NCBI GenBank assembly: GCA_026705025.1
Contig: JAPPBN010000046.1
Location: 62,001 to 126,000, forward strand
Reading direction: 5' to 3'
Length of the DNA: 64,000 bases
Source of the DNA: Bin125 sp026705025
GTDB lineage: Bacteria; Chloroflexota; Dehalococcoidia; Bin125
The notes beneath the pieces were generated by a model. The model was not told the origin of the DNA, searched no databases, and saw only the letters and a program-made list of their open reading frames with translations. Position numbers and translations under genes: made by a program. Positions 36,404 through 46,300 of this stretch are shown one piece after another (the first letter of the stretch is position 1; each line of letters opens with the position of its first letter).

Positions 36404-37195
36404 CTAGCGCCGCTGGAACTGAGGGTCGCGCTTCTCGACGAACGAGCGCGCGCCCTCACCCGCATCAAGTGAGCCGCGCAGCCAGGATTGGTAGAGCTCT
36501 TCCAGCTGTGCCTGCTGGGTCGCGTCGTTGTTCAGCGCGGCATAGATCGCGCGCTTGGTCAACCCGACCGCGAACGGCGCCATGCTTGCGAGTCGATCGG
36601 CAAAGGCGAACGTCTCGGTCATCAGGTCGTCGTGCGGGATCACACGGTTGGCGAGTCCGATCGCGACGGCTTGTTGAGCGTCAATCGGGTCGGAGGTCCA
36701 GAACAATTCCATCGCCTTCGCGTGCCCGACGAGGCGGGTCATCGTCCACGAGGCGGCCCAATCGGGACCGAGTCCGATCTTGAGGAAGCCGGGGTGGATG
36801 CGGGCGCGGTCGGACATCAGGCGAATGTCGCAGGCGAGAGCGATCGCCATGCCGGCGCCGGCGGCCGCGCCATTGACCGCGGCGATCACGGGAATCTCGA
36901 GCTGTTGCAGCTCGGCTGCGAAACCGTAGCGCAGATCGGTCGATGTCAGGCCGGGCTCGTTCTCGGCGGCAACGCGCTCGTCGCGGTTGGAAAGGTCGGC
37001 GCCGGAGCAGAAGCCGCGCCCGGCGCCCGTGATCACCAGGACGCGCGCATCCTGGTCGCCGCGCAGGTCTGCTGCCATCTCGCGCAGTCCAGTGCGGATC
37101 CTGGGCGAGAGCGCATTGAGCACTTCCGGTCGATTCAGCGTCGCCACGACGACGCCGTTGTCGCGTTGTTCAATCAGCAGATGATCATCACTCAT
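36404..37195 (-). CDS. Enoyl-CoA hydratase/isomerase family protein
   Basis: A 263-residue crotonase-fold protein with LNRPEVLNALSPRIRTGL, the oxyanion-hole segments GAGRGFCSGADLSNRD and NGAAAGAGMAIALACDIRLMS, and HPGFLKIGLGPDWAAS. It is only 3 bp downstream of the CoA-transferase at 37199 and 13 bp upstream of another, so it is almost certainly co-transcribed with both. The set would activate an acid as CoA ester and hydrate its enoyl form. The substrate is not known. Confidence 0.92.
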   Translation of the reverse strand: MSDDHLLIEQRDNGVVVATLNRPEVLNALSPRIRTGLREMAADLRGDQDARVLVITGAGRGFCSGADLSNRDERVAAENEPGLTSTDLRYGFAAELQQLEIPVIAAVNGAAAGAGMAIALACDIRLMSDRARIHPGFLKIGLGPDWAASWTMTRLVGHAKAMELFWTSDPIDAQQAVAIGLANRVIPHDDLMTETFAFADRLASMAPFAVGLTKRAIYAALNNDATQQAQLEELYQSWLRGSLDAGEGARSFVEKRDPQFQRR

Positions 37196-37198
37196 GGG

Positions 37199-38401
37199 TC
37201 AGTCTCCGATTGGTTGGGCCTGTGTACGGTCTTCCAGTACCTCAAGGCTGTGCTGTCCCGGCATGGGCGCCGGTCGGGTGCGCCATGGCGTCGCCGACAT
37301 CTTCAGCGGCGCGCCCGGGACTGTGAGTCGCCCGAGCGCGGGGTCGTCGACTTCAGCGAAGAAGGCGCGAGCATTGAGCTGAGGGCTGTCGACGATGTCC
37401 TGCATGGTGTTGACGGGGCAGATCATCACGTTGAAGTGTTGTCCCGACTCGTACAGCGCCTGCGCTCCGTGCGCGGCAAAGAACTCTTCGATCTCTGCTT
37501 CCAGCTCGGCGATTTCATCTTCAGTCGGCAGCGTGTTCCCCGCGATCGCGAAGCTGGCCCATCTCTCTGCATCGAACCGCGGTTCGGCGCCTTCTGCGGT
37601 CATCCATTTGTGCAGGCGGATCATCGAAGCTGGAACCCGGACGAAGGCGACGTAGCCGTCGGCGCAGGGATAGATGATCCGCGTCGCGCTGTCGGCGAAG
37701 GCGCGTGCGCCGCCGGCGCGTTCGGTGATGATTCCATCCATCTCGTAGTAGAGCCGGGCGTTACCGAGGGTGTTGGCCATAGCAGCCTGCATCGAGACAT
37801 CGACGTGTTGGCCGCGGCCGGTCAGGTGTCGGGCGTGGAGGGCGATCATCGCGGCCGAGCCGGCACTAAGAGCGGTGATGTTGTAGGCCTGTTCGACGGA
37901 GGGCCGCAGCGGGGCACGGTCAGGGTCGCCGACGAGTGAACTGAGACCGCCGGAGACGTGGCCGATCAAGTCGGAGGCGGCCCACATCGATTTTGGCCCG
38001 CTCTGTCCGAACGGGGTGATCGAGATGTAGATGAGCTGCGGCGCGCGGTCACGCAGGTCTTCGAATCCGAGGCCGAGCGCCGGCATGTTGCCGGGCGCAT
38101 CCGACTCAAACAGGAAATCGGCAGTCTCGCACAGGCCGCGCAGGCGTTCACGGTCGGCCTCATCCTCAAGGTCGAGTGTGATCGACCGTTTGCCGGCGTT
38201 CATCTGGGCCCAGTAGAGGGATGAGGTTGTGTCTTCCCGCAGCATCGGACCGCGTTGTCTGGTTGGATGGCCGGCGGGCGGCTCGACACGGATGACGTCG
38301 GCGCCAAGACCGGCCAGCACCACGCTCGAGAGCGCGCCGATATCGGCGGTCAGGTCAATGACTCGGTAGGGACCGAGCGCACCGTTCGTAGTCTGAGACA
38401 T
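37199..38401 (-). CDS. Family III (CaiB/BaiF) CoA-transferase
   Basis: I start at ATG 38401 (MSQTTNGALGPYRVIDL), giving 400 residues; a TTG two codons upstream is possible. Signature segments are VVLAGLGADVIRVEPPAGHP, MNAGKRSITLDLED, QLIYISITPFGQSGP and GRGQHVDVSMQAA with the Asp position intact. It is first in the minus-strand trio and is divergent from argC. The 113-bp gap between them holds short direct and inverted repeats that may be its operator. Confidence 0.9.
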   Translation of the reverse strand: MSQTTNGALGPYRVIDLTADIGALSSVVLAGLGADVIRVEPPAGHPTRQRGPMLREDTTSSLYWAQMNAGKRSITLDLEDEADRERLRGLCETADFLFESDAPGNMPALGLGFEDLRDRAPQLIYISITPFGQSGPKSMWAASDLIGHVSGGLSSLVGDPDRAPLRPSVEQAYNITALSAGSAAMIALHARHLTGRGQHVDVSMQAAMANTLGNARLYYEMDGIITERAGGARAFADSATRIIYPCADGYVAFVRVPASMIRLHKWMTAEGAEPRFDAERWASFAIAGNTLPTEDEIAELEAEIEEFFAAHGAQALYESGQHFNVMICPVNTMQDIVDSPQLNARAFFAEVDDPALGRLTVPGAPLKMSATPWRTRPAPMPGQHSLEVLEDRTQAQPIGD

Positions 38402-38409
38402 AGTCAATA

Positions 38410-38442
38410 CAGTACGACAGACAGTACGGCAGGTAGTGCCGT
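38410..38442. promoter_or_regulatory. Operator-like repeats in the divergent CoA-transferase/argC promoter
   Basis: CAGTACGACAG (38410-38420) and CAGTACGGCAG (38422-38432) are direct repeats with a 12-bp period and one mismatch. The second overlaps a perfect inverted repeat ACGGCA-N5-TGCCGT (38426-38442). They start 8 bp from the CoA-transferase ATG and 70 bp from argC, which favours regulation of the former. The regulator is unknown. Confidence 0.5.
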
Positions 38443-38514
38443 CGAGATTCCGTGTATCTTCTTCTTTTCTGACGGGCGAGTCGGCAACAGCGCCGCAGTT
38501 GAACGGAACAGGTT

Positions 38515-39588
38515 GTGAGCACCTCGGCCTCCGGATCGCCGATCCGGGCAGCGATCATCAATGTGACGGGTTACGTCGGAGCGGAGTTGGCGCGTCTGCT
38601 GGCGCAACACCCGCGTGTGGAGATCGTCTGTGTGACCGGCCGTTCCGAGGTGGGTAAGCGTTTGCCCGAGGTGTTTCCGCACCTCTGGTCGCTCGATCTG
38701 CCGATCGTCGCGGAGGTCGACGATGACATCGATGTGATTTTCTCCGGCCTGCCCCACGCAGCTGCGGCCGAGCGACTCACCCCGTTCATTGAGGGCGGCA
38801 CACCCGTGATCGACGCTTCGGCCGATTTCCGTCTCTACGACGAGGAGACCTACGAGCAGTGGTATGGCGAACACCCGTCGCCGCACCTGCTGCCGGAGTC
38901 GGTGTATGGCCTGCCGGAGCTGCACCGCGATGCGATCGCGGAATCACGACTGGTCGGCGTGCCGGGCTGTTACCCCACCTCCGCCATCCTCGCGCTGGCT
39001 CCGCTCGCGGCGAAGGGTTGGCTGGATGGCCGCACCGTCGTCGATGCCAAGTCGGGCGTTTCCGGCGCGGGTCGCGCGCTGAAGATTACCTCTCACTTCT
39101 CTGAAGTTGATTCCAACTTCTCTGCCTACGGGCTGAGCGGTCATCGGCACCAGCCAGAGATGGTTCAGGAACTCTCGACACTGCAGGACGGCGCCGACAG
39201 CGATTCCGATCTGAGCGTCACCTTCGTGCCGCACCTCGTACCGATGACGAGAGGGATCCTGGCCACCTGCTACCCCTCTATTGCTGACGGAAGCCTACCT
39301 CCGAACTCAGAAGAGCGAGTAGAAGCATTGCGCGACGTCTACGAGTCCTACTACGAGGACGAGCCGTTTGTGCATGTCGCGCCGAATGCGCCCTCGACCA
39401 AGCAGACGCTGGGTTCGAATGCCTGCATCGTCTATCCCACTGTCGACCCGATGACCGGAGAGGTGATGGTGATCAGTGCGATCGACAACCTGGTCAAGGG
39501 CACTGCCGGCGCTGCCGTGCAGTGCTTCAACCTGATGTTCGGTTTGCCGGAAGAGCTTGGGCTGAGCAAGATCGGCGTGTATCCATGA
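38515..39588 (+). CDS. argC: N-acetyl-gamma-glutamyl-phosphate reductase
   Basis: A GTG start gives 357 residues. The NADP-binding N-terminus INVTGYVGAELARLL and the catalytic Cys in GVPGCYPTSA (Cys152) identify ArgC, as do VYGLPELHRD, SGVSGAGR and GHRHQPEM. It reduces N-acetylglutamyl phosphate to the semialdehyde, the third step of arginine biosynthesis. It opens the arg cluster, and its stop codon overlaps the argJ start, so the two are translationally coupled. Confidence 0.96.
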   Translation: MSTSASGSPIRAAIINVTGYVGAELARLLAQHPRVEIVCVTGRSEVGKRLPEVFPHLWSLDLPIVAEVDDDIDVIFSGLPHAAAAERLTPFIEGGTPVIDASADFRLYDEETYEQWYGEHPSPHLLPESVYGLPELHRDAIAESRLVGVPGCYPTSAILALAPLAAKGWLDGRTVVDAKSGVSGAGRALKITSHFSEVDSNFSAYGLSGHRHQPEMVQELSTLQDGADSDSDLSVTFVPHLVPMTRGILATCYPSIADGSLPPNSEERVEALRDVYESYYEDEPFVHVAPNAPSTKQTLGSNACIVYPTVDPMTGEVMVISAIDNLVKGTAGAAVQCFNLMFGLPEELGLSKIGVYP

Positions 39589-40802
39589 CCGGCAATCACG
39601 ATGCGCTGGCCGCGAATCCCGACGCCGAAGGGGCTCTCACCAGAGCGCAGGGATTCTCGGCCTGCGGATTCACAGCCGGGATCAAGGAGTCGGGTCTGCC
39701 CGATCTGGCCTTGATGGTCTCGGACCGCCCGGCGACGGCGGCGGCTGTCTACACCCAGAACCAGAGCACGGCCGCGCCCGTACACGTCAGCAAGGCGCAT
39801 ACGGCGAACGGATCGTTGCGAGCCGTCGTGGTCAACTCGGGCAACGCCAACTGCGCGACCGGTGAGCAAGGACTCGCCGATGCCCGCGAGATGACACGAC
39901 TGACGGCTTCATTGATCGGCTGCGAAGCCGAGGAGGTGTTCGTCAACTCCACCGGGATCATCGGGCACTACCTGCCCATGGACCTGTTGCGCTCTGCGAT
40001 TCCTCAACTCGCGCCGGCGTCCGACGGTGGCGCCGATTTTGCCCAGTCGATCATGACCACCGACACCTTCCAGAAGGAAGCCGTTGCGACGTTCGAAGCC
40101 AACGGCGTGAGCTACACCGTTGGCGGCTGCGCCAAGGGCGCGGGCATGATTCATCCCGACATGGCAACGATGCTGGCCTTCTTCACCACGGATGCGCCGG
40201 TTGCTGCCGGCGCTCTGGAGTCTTGCTTCCGCTCCGCCATGGATCGATCATTCAACATGGTCACGGTTGATGGGGATACGTCGACGAACGATTCATCCGT
40301 GATCCTCGCCAACGGGGCTGCCGGCGGCGAACCGCTCTCCAGGGCCTCGCTCGAAGCGTTTGGCTCCGCCTTGCTGGATGTGTCGACGGCGTTGGCCAAG
40401 ATGATGGCCCGCGATGGCGAGGGGGCGACCAAGCGGATTTCGATCACAGTCTCGGGTGCGATGTCCTGGGAGGACGCGCGCGATGTGGCGCGCACGATCG
40501 CGGTGTCGCCGCTGCTGAAGGCCGCCTTGAGCAAGTACGACCCGAACTGGGGCCGGATCCTGATGGCCGCCGGCCGCGCGGGCGTGCCGTACGACCTCGA
40601 TCAGGTCAGCATTTGGATTTCCGACCTGTGCGTCTTCGACGGCACGGCCACCGGCGTGCCCGAAGCAGAGGCCTCGGAGAAGACGCAGGGCGAAGAAGTG
40701 TTCCTGAGGATGGACCTCGGGCAGGGCGACGCTGCGGCCACCGCCTGGGGCTGCGATCTGACCGAGGAGTACGTCCGCTTCAACGCCGACTACGTGACGT
40801 AG
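39585..40802 (+). CDS. argJ: Glutamate N-acetyltransferase/amino-acid acetyltransferase
   Basis: From ATG 39585 the product is 405 residues. The autocleavage site is clear: KGAGMIHPDMATMLAFFTTD, with Thr195 in MATML as the expected N-terminal nucleophile of the beta chain. SGNANCATG and NSTGIIG are further family motifs, and the end VRFNADYVT is typical. ArgJ recycles the acetyl group between acetylornithine and glutamate; whether it can also use acetyl-CoA cannot be seen. It overlaps argC by 4 bp. Confidence 0.96.
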   Translation: MTGNHDALAANPDAEGALTRAQGFSACGFTAGIKESGLPDLALMVSDRPATAAAVYTQNQSTAAPVHVSKAHTANGSLRAVVVNSGNANCATGEQGLADAREMTRLTASLIGCEAEEVFVNSTGIIGHYLPMDLLRSAIPQLAPASDGGADFAQSIMTTDTFQKEAVATFEANGVSYTVGGCAKGAGMIHPDMATMLAFFTTDAPVAAGALESCFRSAMDRSFNMVTVDGDTSTNDSSVILANGAAGGEPLSRASLEAFGSALLDVSTALAKMMARDGEGATKRISITVSGAMSWEDARDVARTIAVSPLLKAALSKYDPNWGRILMAAGRAGVPYDLDQVSIWISDLCVFDGTATGVPEAEASEKTQGEEVFLRMDLGQGDAAATAWGCDLTEEYVRFNADYVT

Positions 40803-40835
40803 CGGATTTCCTATCGTGGACACGTGGAGGATCTG

Positions 40836-41192
40836 ATGACGTCGCGACACGTTTGGCGACCGCCGGGTCAGGAGCCGTCAAAGCTCCCGCCCGTGCGAAT
40901 CGGCGAGGCTTGGTACGACGCCGACACTTGCGCGGAGATCCAACGGCTGATCGACGAACACGACGCTCGCGACGATGGTCTCACGGAAGACCGGATGATG
41001 ATGCTCGAGTACGGACAGACGCCGCACGAGCTCCTGGATTCGACCGGACTCACCAATGAGGAGATCCTCGAGCAGTTCGGCGCGGAGCGGGATGAATTGG
41101 CAGCATCACTAGGCATGCCAAGCCGGGAAGAGCTGATTATCTTCAAGCACCTGCGCGCGGAGAAGCATGCCCTTCAGAGTCAGCTGGACTGA
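40836..41192 (+). CDS. Hypothetical protein (118 residues)
   Basis: I chose ATG 40836 because GGAGG sits six bases upstream. The product is acidic and largely helical (CAEIQRLIDEHDARDDGLTEDRMMMLEYG, LTNEEILEQFGAERDELAASLG). I recognise no family. It overlaps the next small gene by 26 bp, which suggests that both are made together. The arrangement, a helical acidic protein followed by a small beta-rich basic protein, recalls antitoxin-toxin pairs, but no defining motif is present. Confidence 0.55.
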   Translation: MTSRHVWRPPGQEPSKLPPVRIGEAWYDADTCAEIQRLIDEHDARDDGLTEDRMMMLEYGQTPHELLDSTGLTNEEILEQFGAERDELAASLGMPSREELIIFKHLRAEKHALQSQLD

Positions 41193-41421
41193 ACCCGCCA
41201 ACCTGCAGTTCAACGGCCTGACGGAACCCTTTGGCATCGTCTGGACTCGCCAAATGGTCGGAAGCTTCCAACACGATAGGTGGGTGCGCGGTCGGATCAT
41301 CTCAGATCCCACGGCGACGGGCGTTGACCTCCGCGAGCTTGAGAACGGCCCGATTCGGCTCAGGTACGAGCTCCTGATGGACGACGAATCAGTCAGAATC
41401 ACGTCGGTTCGAATCACCTGA
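41167..41421 (+). CDS. Small hypothetical protein (84 residues)
   Basis: The ATG at 41167 has GGAG seven bases upstream and lies within the end of the preceding gene. The 84-residue product reads as mostly beta-strands (FRVSWTEPANLQFNGL, RWVRGRIISDPTATG, IRLRYELLMDDESVRITSVRI). The C-terminal R-L-R-Y-E-L...D-x-x-x-R-I-x-x-V-R pattern is loosely like the end of RelE/ParE folds, but the length and remaining residues do not settle this. It could instead be an unrelated conserved small protein. Confidence 0.45.
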   Translation: MPFRVSWTEPANLQFNGLTEPFGIVWTRQMVGSFQHDRWVRGRIISDPTATGVDLRELENGPIRLRYELLMDDESVRITSVRIT

Positions 41422-41436
41422 GCATCTACCTGACGC

Positions 41437-42477
41437 CTACTGCAGCGGCAGTGGCGATTGCCACCACGACGGCTTGCTGCTGACCTCAATCGACGTCACC
41501 CATTTGACCCAGTTGTATCCGCGATGCCCGGGCGCAACCAGTCGGAGGGGAAATCCGTGTCCCGATGAGAGCGGCTCGCCAGAGATGTGGGTGGCCAGCA
41601 GCAGTCGGTCTGTCTCCTCCATCGAGAAGCGGCGATTGAAACCGGTCGCGGACGTGATCACGACGCTCTCTGCCGTTTCTCCAACCTGGACTCGTGCCAG
41701 TACATCCGACAATCTCACGCCGCTCCAGTCCTGGATGGTGTACCAACCTCCGGTGCAATCGAGCGTGGCCGTAGCTCTGTGATTGGCGATGGCTTGCAGC
41801 TCTTCATAGGCAAGTTGCACAGGCGGGTCCACCTGGCCATGGATCGTGAGGCTCCAATCGTCCACGTCGATTCGTTGGCGGCTGTCGAAGAGCCACTGCG
41901 TAACAGGATGAGCGTTACCTCGACCGCTGGCTTCTTCACGTGAGCCGGTGAATCGAGGCCGTTGACCGACCGCCGGCGCTGCGGCCGATGCACCCTGCCA
42001 GAGGACGAGGCCGCCCAGCCCGACTGCCATCAGCCTGAGTGCGGCGCGGCGATTGGTGAAGTCGGTGCGCTTGACTCGTCGCGGCCAACGCATGGCCGCA
42101 TGGACGATCAATGGAATCGTCAGGGCCAGCCCGAGTGTCGTGTGGATCACCAGCAACCGGGCGTTGCCATACCCGGGTATGTCGAGACTGCCTCGGCCGA
42201 TGATCGCCCAGAGCGTGCCCGTGGTCAGGACGCCGACGAAGAGCAGCACGAGAATGATCGAGCCAACTGTTTCAGATGCGACTCCGCGCCGGCGAAATGA
42301 ACGCAGCACGATGCGGTACTTCCAGATCACCAGACCGACCAGCGAGAATCCCCCAATCCCGTGAAGCCAGAACACCCACTCGCCGCTGGGTCGCCCGACT
42401 GTGAAGGAAATCAGCCCGGAGAGCAGTTCGACGCCAAGCAGGAAGAGGATCGCGTGATTGGTCGCGCGGGCGCTCAT
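41437..42477 (-). CDS. Membrane-fused molybdopterin-dependent oxidoreductase (sulfite oxidase/YedY fold)
   Basis: From ATG 42477 the product is 346 residues; a TTG ten codons upstream is possible. Residues about 8-130 contain four membrane helices with paired His (NHAILF, FWLHGIGG, LLVIHTTLGL, LIVHAAMRW), the pattern of a di-haem cytochrome b module. Residues about 170-346 form a sulfite-oxidase-type molybdopterin domain with Mo-ligand Cys in ATLDCTGGWYT and the typical PLRLVAPGHRGYNWVKWVTSIEV. In MsrPQ the Mo enzyme and the haem membrane subunit are separate proteins; here they seem fused in one chain. It lies on the opposite strand within the arg cluster and shows no functional link to it. 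Confidence 0.85.
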   Translation of the reverse strand: MSARATNHAILFLLGVELLSGLISFTVGRPSGEWVFWLHGIGGFSLVGLVIWKYRIVLRSFRRRGVASETVGSIILVLLFVGVLTTGTLWAIIGRGSLDIPGYGNARLLVIHTTLGLALTIPLIVHAAMRWPRRVKRTDFTNRRAALRLMAVGLGGLVLWQGASAAAPAVGQRPRFTGSREEASGRGNAHPVTQWLFDSRQRIDVDDWSLTIHGQVDPPVQLAYEELQAIANHRATATLDCTGGWYTIQDWSGVRLSDVLARVQVGETAESVVITSATGFNRRFSMEETDRLLLATHISGEPLSSGHGFPLRLVAPGHRGYNWVKWVTSIEVSSKPSWWQSPLPLQ

Positions 42478-42551
42478 ACTGCGACGGTATCGGTTCGTGA
42501 TTGCCAACTCCGGCGGCGTCCGTGAGGCAGGTGTCGGCTAGGCTGGCATCC

Positions 42552-43331
42552 ATGAGATCTGCCAGTCCCGGCAACGGTGCGATCGTGATCAAAATCGGTG
42601 GCTCCACCCTTGGCGAACATGACACGTCGTTGTCCGACTGCGTGGAACTGCACCGCGAGGGACGACGAGTCGTCGTCGTCCACGGCGGCGGCGCGGCGGT
42701 CACTGACTGGCAACAGCGTCTGGGAGCCGAGGCTGCCTGGGTCGACGGCCTGCGTTCGACCACTCCAGAGTCGCTGGAAGTCGTCGTCGCCGTGCTGGCC
42801 GGCCTGATCAACAAGGAGTTGACGCGTCGTCTGCAAGAGTTGGGAGCGCCGGCCGTGGGACTCAGCGGGGTCGACGGGCGCACGCTCAGATCGCCAATCT
42901 CAACTCGGATCGGGCTGGTCGGGGAAACGCCGTGCTGCGACCCGCAAACCCTGTGGCGAGTCCTGGAGGCGGGCCTGCTGCCGGTGCTCGCGCCGGTCGG
43001 GCTGGCCGACGATCTGTCGACGACACTCAACATCAATGCCGATGCGGCCGCGGGTGCGGTTGCGTCAGCGCTGGGTGCGGCCGCGCTGGTGTTTCTGACG
43101 GATGTGCCGCAGGTACTGGATGGACAAGGCGCGGGCATGGACTGTCTGTCCGAAGCACAACAACGTGCGCTCACGGAGGCCGGGGTGATCGCCGGCGGCA
43201 TGTTGCCCAAATTGCGCGCCGGACGCCAGGCGTTCGCTGAAGGAGTGATCGTGCGTATCGTGGACGGAAGACAACCGCATGTTGTCCGCGATGCGGTCGA
43301 CGGTGCAGCGGTGGGGACGGCGCTTTCGTGA
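42552..43331 (+). CDS. argB: Acetylglutamate kinase
   Basis: From ATG 42552, 259 residues. The amino-acid-kinase motifs are VIKIGGSTLG at the N-terminus, VVVVHGGGAAV, GLSGVDG, NINADAAAGAVASALGAAALVFLTDVPQVLDG and GGMLPKLRAG. It phosphorylates N-acetylglutamate, the committed step of the pathway. The last 4 bp overlap the UPF0182 gene start (GTGA). The shorter form lacking the N-terminal extension of arginine-inhibited NAGKs may be insensitive to arginine, but this is only an inference from length. Confidence 0.94.
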   Translation: MRSASPGNGAIVIKIGGSTLGEHDTSLSDCVELHREGRRVVVVHGGGAAVTDWQQRLGAEAAWVDGLRSTTPESLEVVVAVLAGLINKELTRRLQELGAPAVGLSGVDGRTLRSPISTRIGLVGETPCCDPQTLWRVLEAGLLPVLAPVGLADDLSTTLNINADAAAGAVASALGAAALVFLTDVPQVLDGQGAGMDCLSEAQQRALTEAGVIAGGMLPKLRAGRQAFAEGVIVRIVDGRQPHVVRDAVDGAAVGTALS

Positions 43332-46300
43332 GCAGTGTGAACTTGAACTGGCCGGGCTGGATCCAGCGCACTCAGGGCGGCTGGCGTAACGGCAATGACG
43401 GCCCCCGCGACGTGCCGCCCTCGGATGAGGGCCGTTCCGGACAGCTGGGACCGCCGCCGCCGGTATTCCGCGAAGGATTGAGCGGTGGCGGAGTCGGCGA
43501 CGACGAGCCGCCGCCCTATACAGCGGCTGAAGGCCAGCCGCCGCAGGGCGGTCGGACGTGGCCCCGTGTTGTCGTGGCCGGCGTGGCCCTGCTGGTGCTG
43601 CTGATCCTGCTCAACATCGGCATCGACATCTACGTCGACCGGCTCTGGTTCGGCAATGTCGGATACCAGGGAGTGTTTGATCTCCGGATCGTGACGCAGG
43701 TCTGGCTGTTCGCAGCGGGAGCGGGAGTAGCCCTGCTGGTGCTGGGCGGCACGTATGCGATCGCCTGGCGCATGCCAGTGGAGGCCCTGGCCCCGGCAGT
43801 CGATGACCCGCGCCTGTCGCGAGTCATTCACATCATTGCCGCCGTGGCGATGATCCTGCTGGCGATCATCTTCGGCTCGGTCGCCGCCGGGCAGTGGGAC
43901 CTGATTCTGCAGTATCTGAACGCCAAGCCGTTTGGCACCACGGATCCCCAATTCGGCAAGGATCTGGGCTTCTACGTCTTCGAGCTCGAGGCGCTGCAGT
44001 TCATGAAGGGCTGGGCGACCGGGCTGGCGATCATGGCCATGCTCACCACCGCCGCCACCTACGGCGTTCGGTTGATGATGCACCGCGGCAACGCTCGCTC
44101 GACGCTGGCCGTGCGGATCCACATCGCGCTGACCATCGCCGCCGTCATGGGGCTGTTCGTCTGGAGCTACTGGTTGGCTCGCTTCGAACTCGCGCTCAAC
44201 CCCGGCGGCTTCGTCTTCGGCGCGACCTTCACCGACGACAACATTCGCTCGCCGGTCCAGATCGTCAAAATGGTCGCCGGCGTCCTGGTCATCCTTGGCG
44301 TACTCTCCTGGCCGTTCCATGAGCGGCTGCGATTCCCGTTGACTTCGATTGCGCTGCTGATTCTGGTCTCGATCGTCGGTGGCGCCATACTGCCGGCCGC
44401 GATCCAGCGCTTCACCGTCGAGCCGAACGAGCTGCAGCGCGAGACTCCATACATCGAACGCAACATCGCGGCGACCCGCTCGGCCTTCGCCCTGGACCAG
44501 ATCCAGGAACGAGAATTTGCGGCAGACGACTTCGTTGATGAAGGTGACCTGTCGCTCAACCCGGAGGCGCTGCTCAACGTTCGCCTGTGGGACCACCGTC
44601 CGCTCAACGACACGCTGAACACCATCCAGACGATTCGGCCGCTCTATGTCTATCCGGATGTGGATGTAGATCGCTACAAGGTGGGCGGCGTGGAACACCA
44701 GGTGTTCCTGGCGGCGCGCGAGCTGTCGCAGGCCAATTTGCAGCCGACGCAGCAGGGCTGGGTCAACCGGCGGTTGCAATTCACGCACGGATTCGGCGTT
44801 GTAATGACGCCGGTAGACGAAGTCTCACCTGCCGGTGAGCCCGTCTTCTGGGTCTCGAATATCCCGCCCGAGGTGATTGAAGAAACGTCGTCGGGACCGA
44901 TTGACCTGGAAATCGTCGAGCCGCGCATCTATTACGGCGAAGTGACCGACGCCTATGTGATCGCCAATAGCGAAACCGAAGAATTCGACTACCCGCTGAG
45001 CGGCGAGGAATCGGACGGCGAGGCCGACCAGGCCACGACGCGCTACTCCGGCGAGGGCGGGATCGAACTGGGCGGCTTCTTCCGTCGCCTGGCCTTCGCC
45101 TGGTCGTTTGGCGACGCCAACATTCTCATCTCCGGTTCCGTGGACGGCGACAGTCGGATCCTCTTCCGACGTCTGATCCAGGAGCGCGTCAATGAACTGG
45201 CGCCATTCCTGCAACTCGACGCCGATCCGTACATCGTAGTCGGCGAGGACGGCCGTCTGTACTGGATCCAGGACGCCTACACGGTCACCGACCGCTACCC
45301 CTATTCACAGCCGCACGGCGTCGGCTACAACTACGTGCGCAACTCGGTCAAAGCGGTGATCGATGCGTACCACGGGACGGTGGACCTGTACATCGTTGAC
45401 GACGATGACCCGATCATTCAGGTCTGGGATGACATCTTCCCTGAACTGTTCAAGCCTGCCGAGCAATTCCCCGGCGACCTGCAGCAACACTGGCGCTACC
45501 CACAGGACTACTTCCAGATTCAAGCCGACCAGTATCTGACCTATCACATCGAGTCGGCCCGAGGCCTCTTCAACCGCGAAGACCTCTGGGCGATCCCCCA
45601 GGAACTCTTGCGTCAACAGGAGATCGCGGTCGAGCCCTACTACGTGACGTTGCGTCTGCCCGACCAGGAAGAGCCGGAGTTCCTGCTGATCCTGCCCTTC
45701 ACCCCGCGCAATCGGCTCAACTCGATCGCCTGGATGGCCGGCCGCTCGGACGGCGAGAACTACGGCAAGCTGTTCGCGTTCCGCTTCCCGGCCAACAAGA
45801 ATGTCGACGGCCCCAAACAGATTGAGAACCGGATCGACCAGGATGTCGCGGTGTCGCGGCAATTCACGCTGCTTGGACAGCAGGGCTCGGAGGTGATCCG
45901 CGGCAACCTGCTCTTCATCCCGGTCGGCGATTCCTATGTGTACGTGGAACCGATCTATCTGCAGGCGGAGACCGGACGTTTCCCGCAGCTCAAGGGGGTG
46001 ATCGTCGTCAACGGCGACACGATTGCCTTCGAGGACACGTTCGTCAACGCCGTCGATGTCGCGCTGGGGCGTCGCGCTGCGCAGGGGCTTTCATTCCTCG
46101 GCGACGTCCCCGGGCAGGAGACGCCAGTAGAGCCTGCCGCTGCTCCTGAACCCGAGCAACAAGAGCAGGAAGCGGAGCCAGCGGCCCCGATCGAACTGTC
46201 CGACGATGCCGCCGAGCTGGCCGATCAGGCGCAGGTTGCCTTTGAGGAGGCGCTGCAAAAGCAGCGCGAAGGAGACTGGGCCGGCTACGGCGCAGCGATC

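Noticed and set aside
35398..37939. Two long plus-strand frames opposite the CoA-transferase/hydratase operon
   Set aside because: They are antisense to three well-supported genes and carry no domain.
42272..44788. 838-codon open frame on the minus strand
   Set aside because: It runs antisense through the Mo enzyme, argB and UPF0182 genes, has low-complexity Arg/Gln/His/Asp-rich composition, and shows no domain. It is a by-product of high GC.
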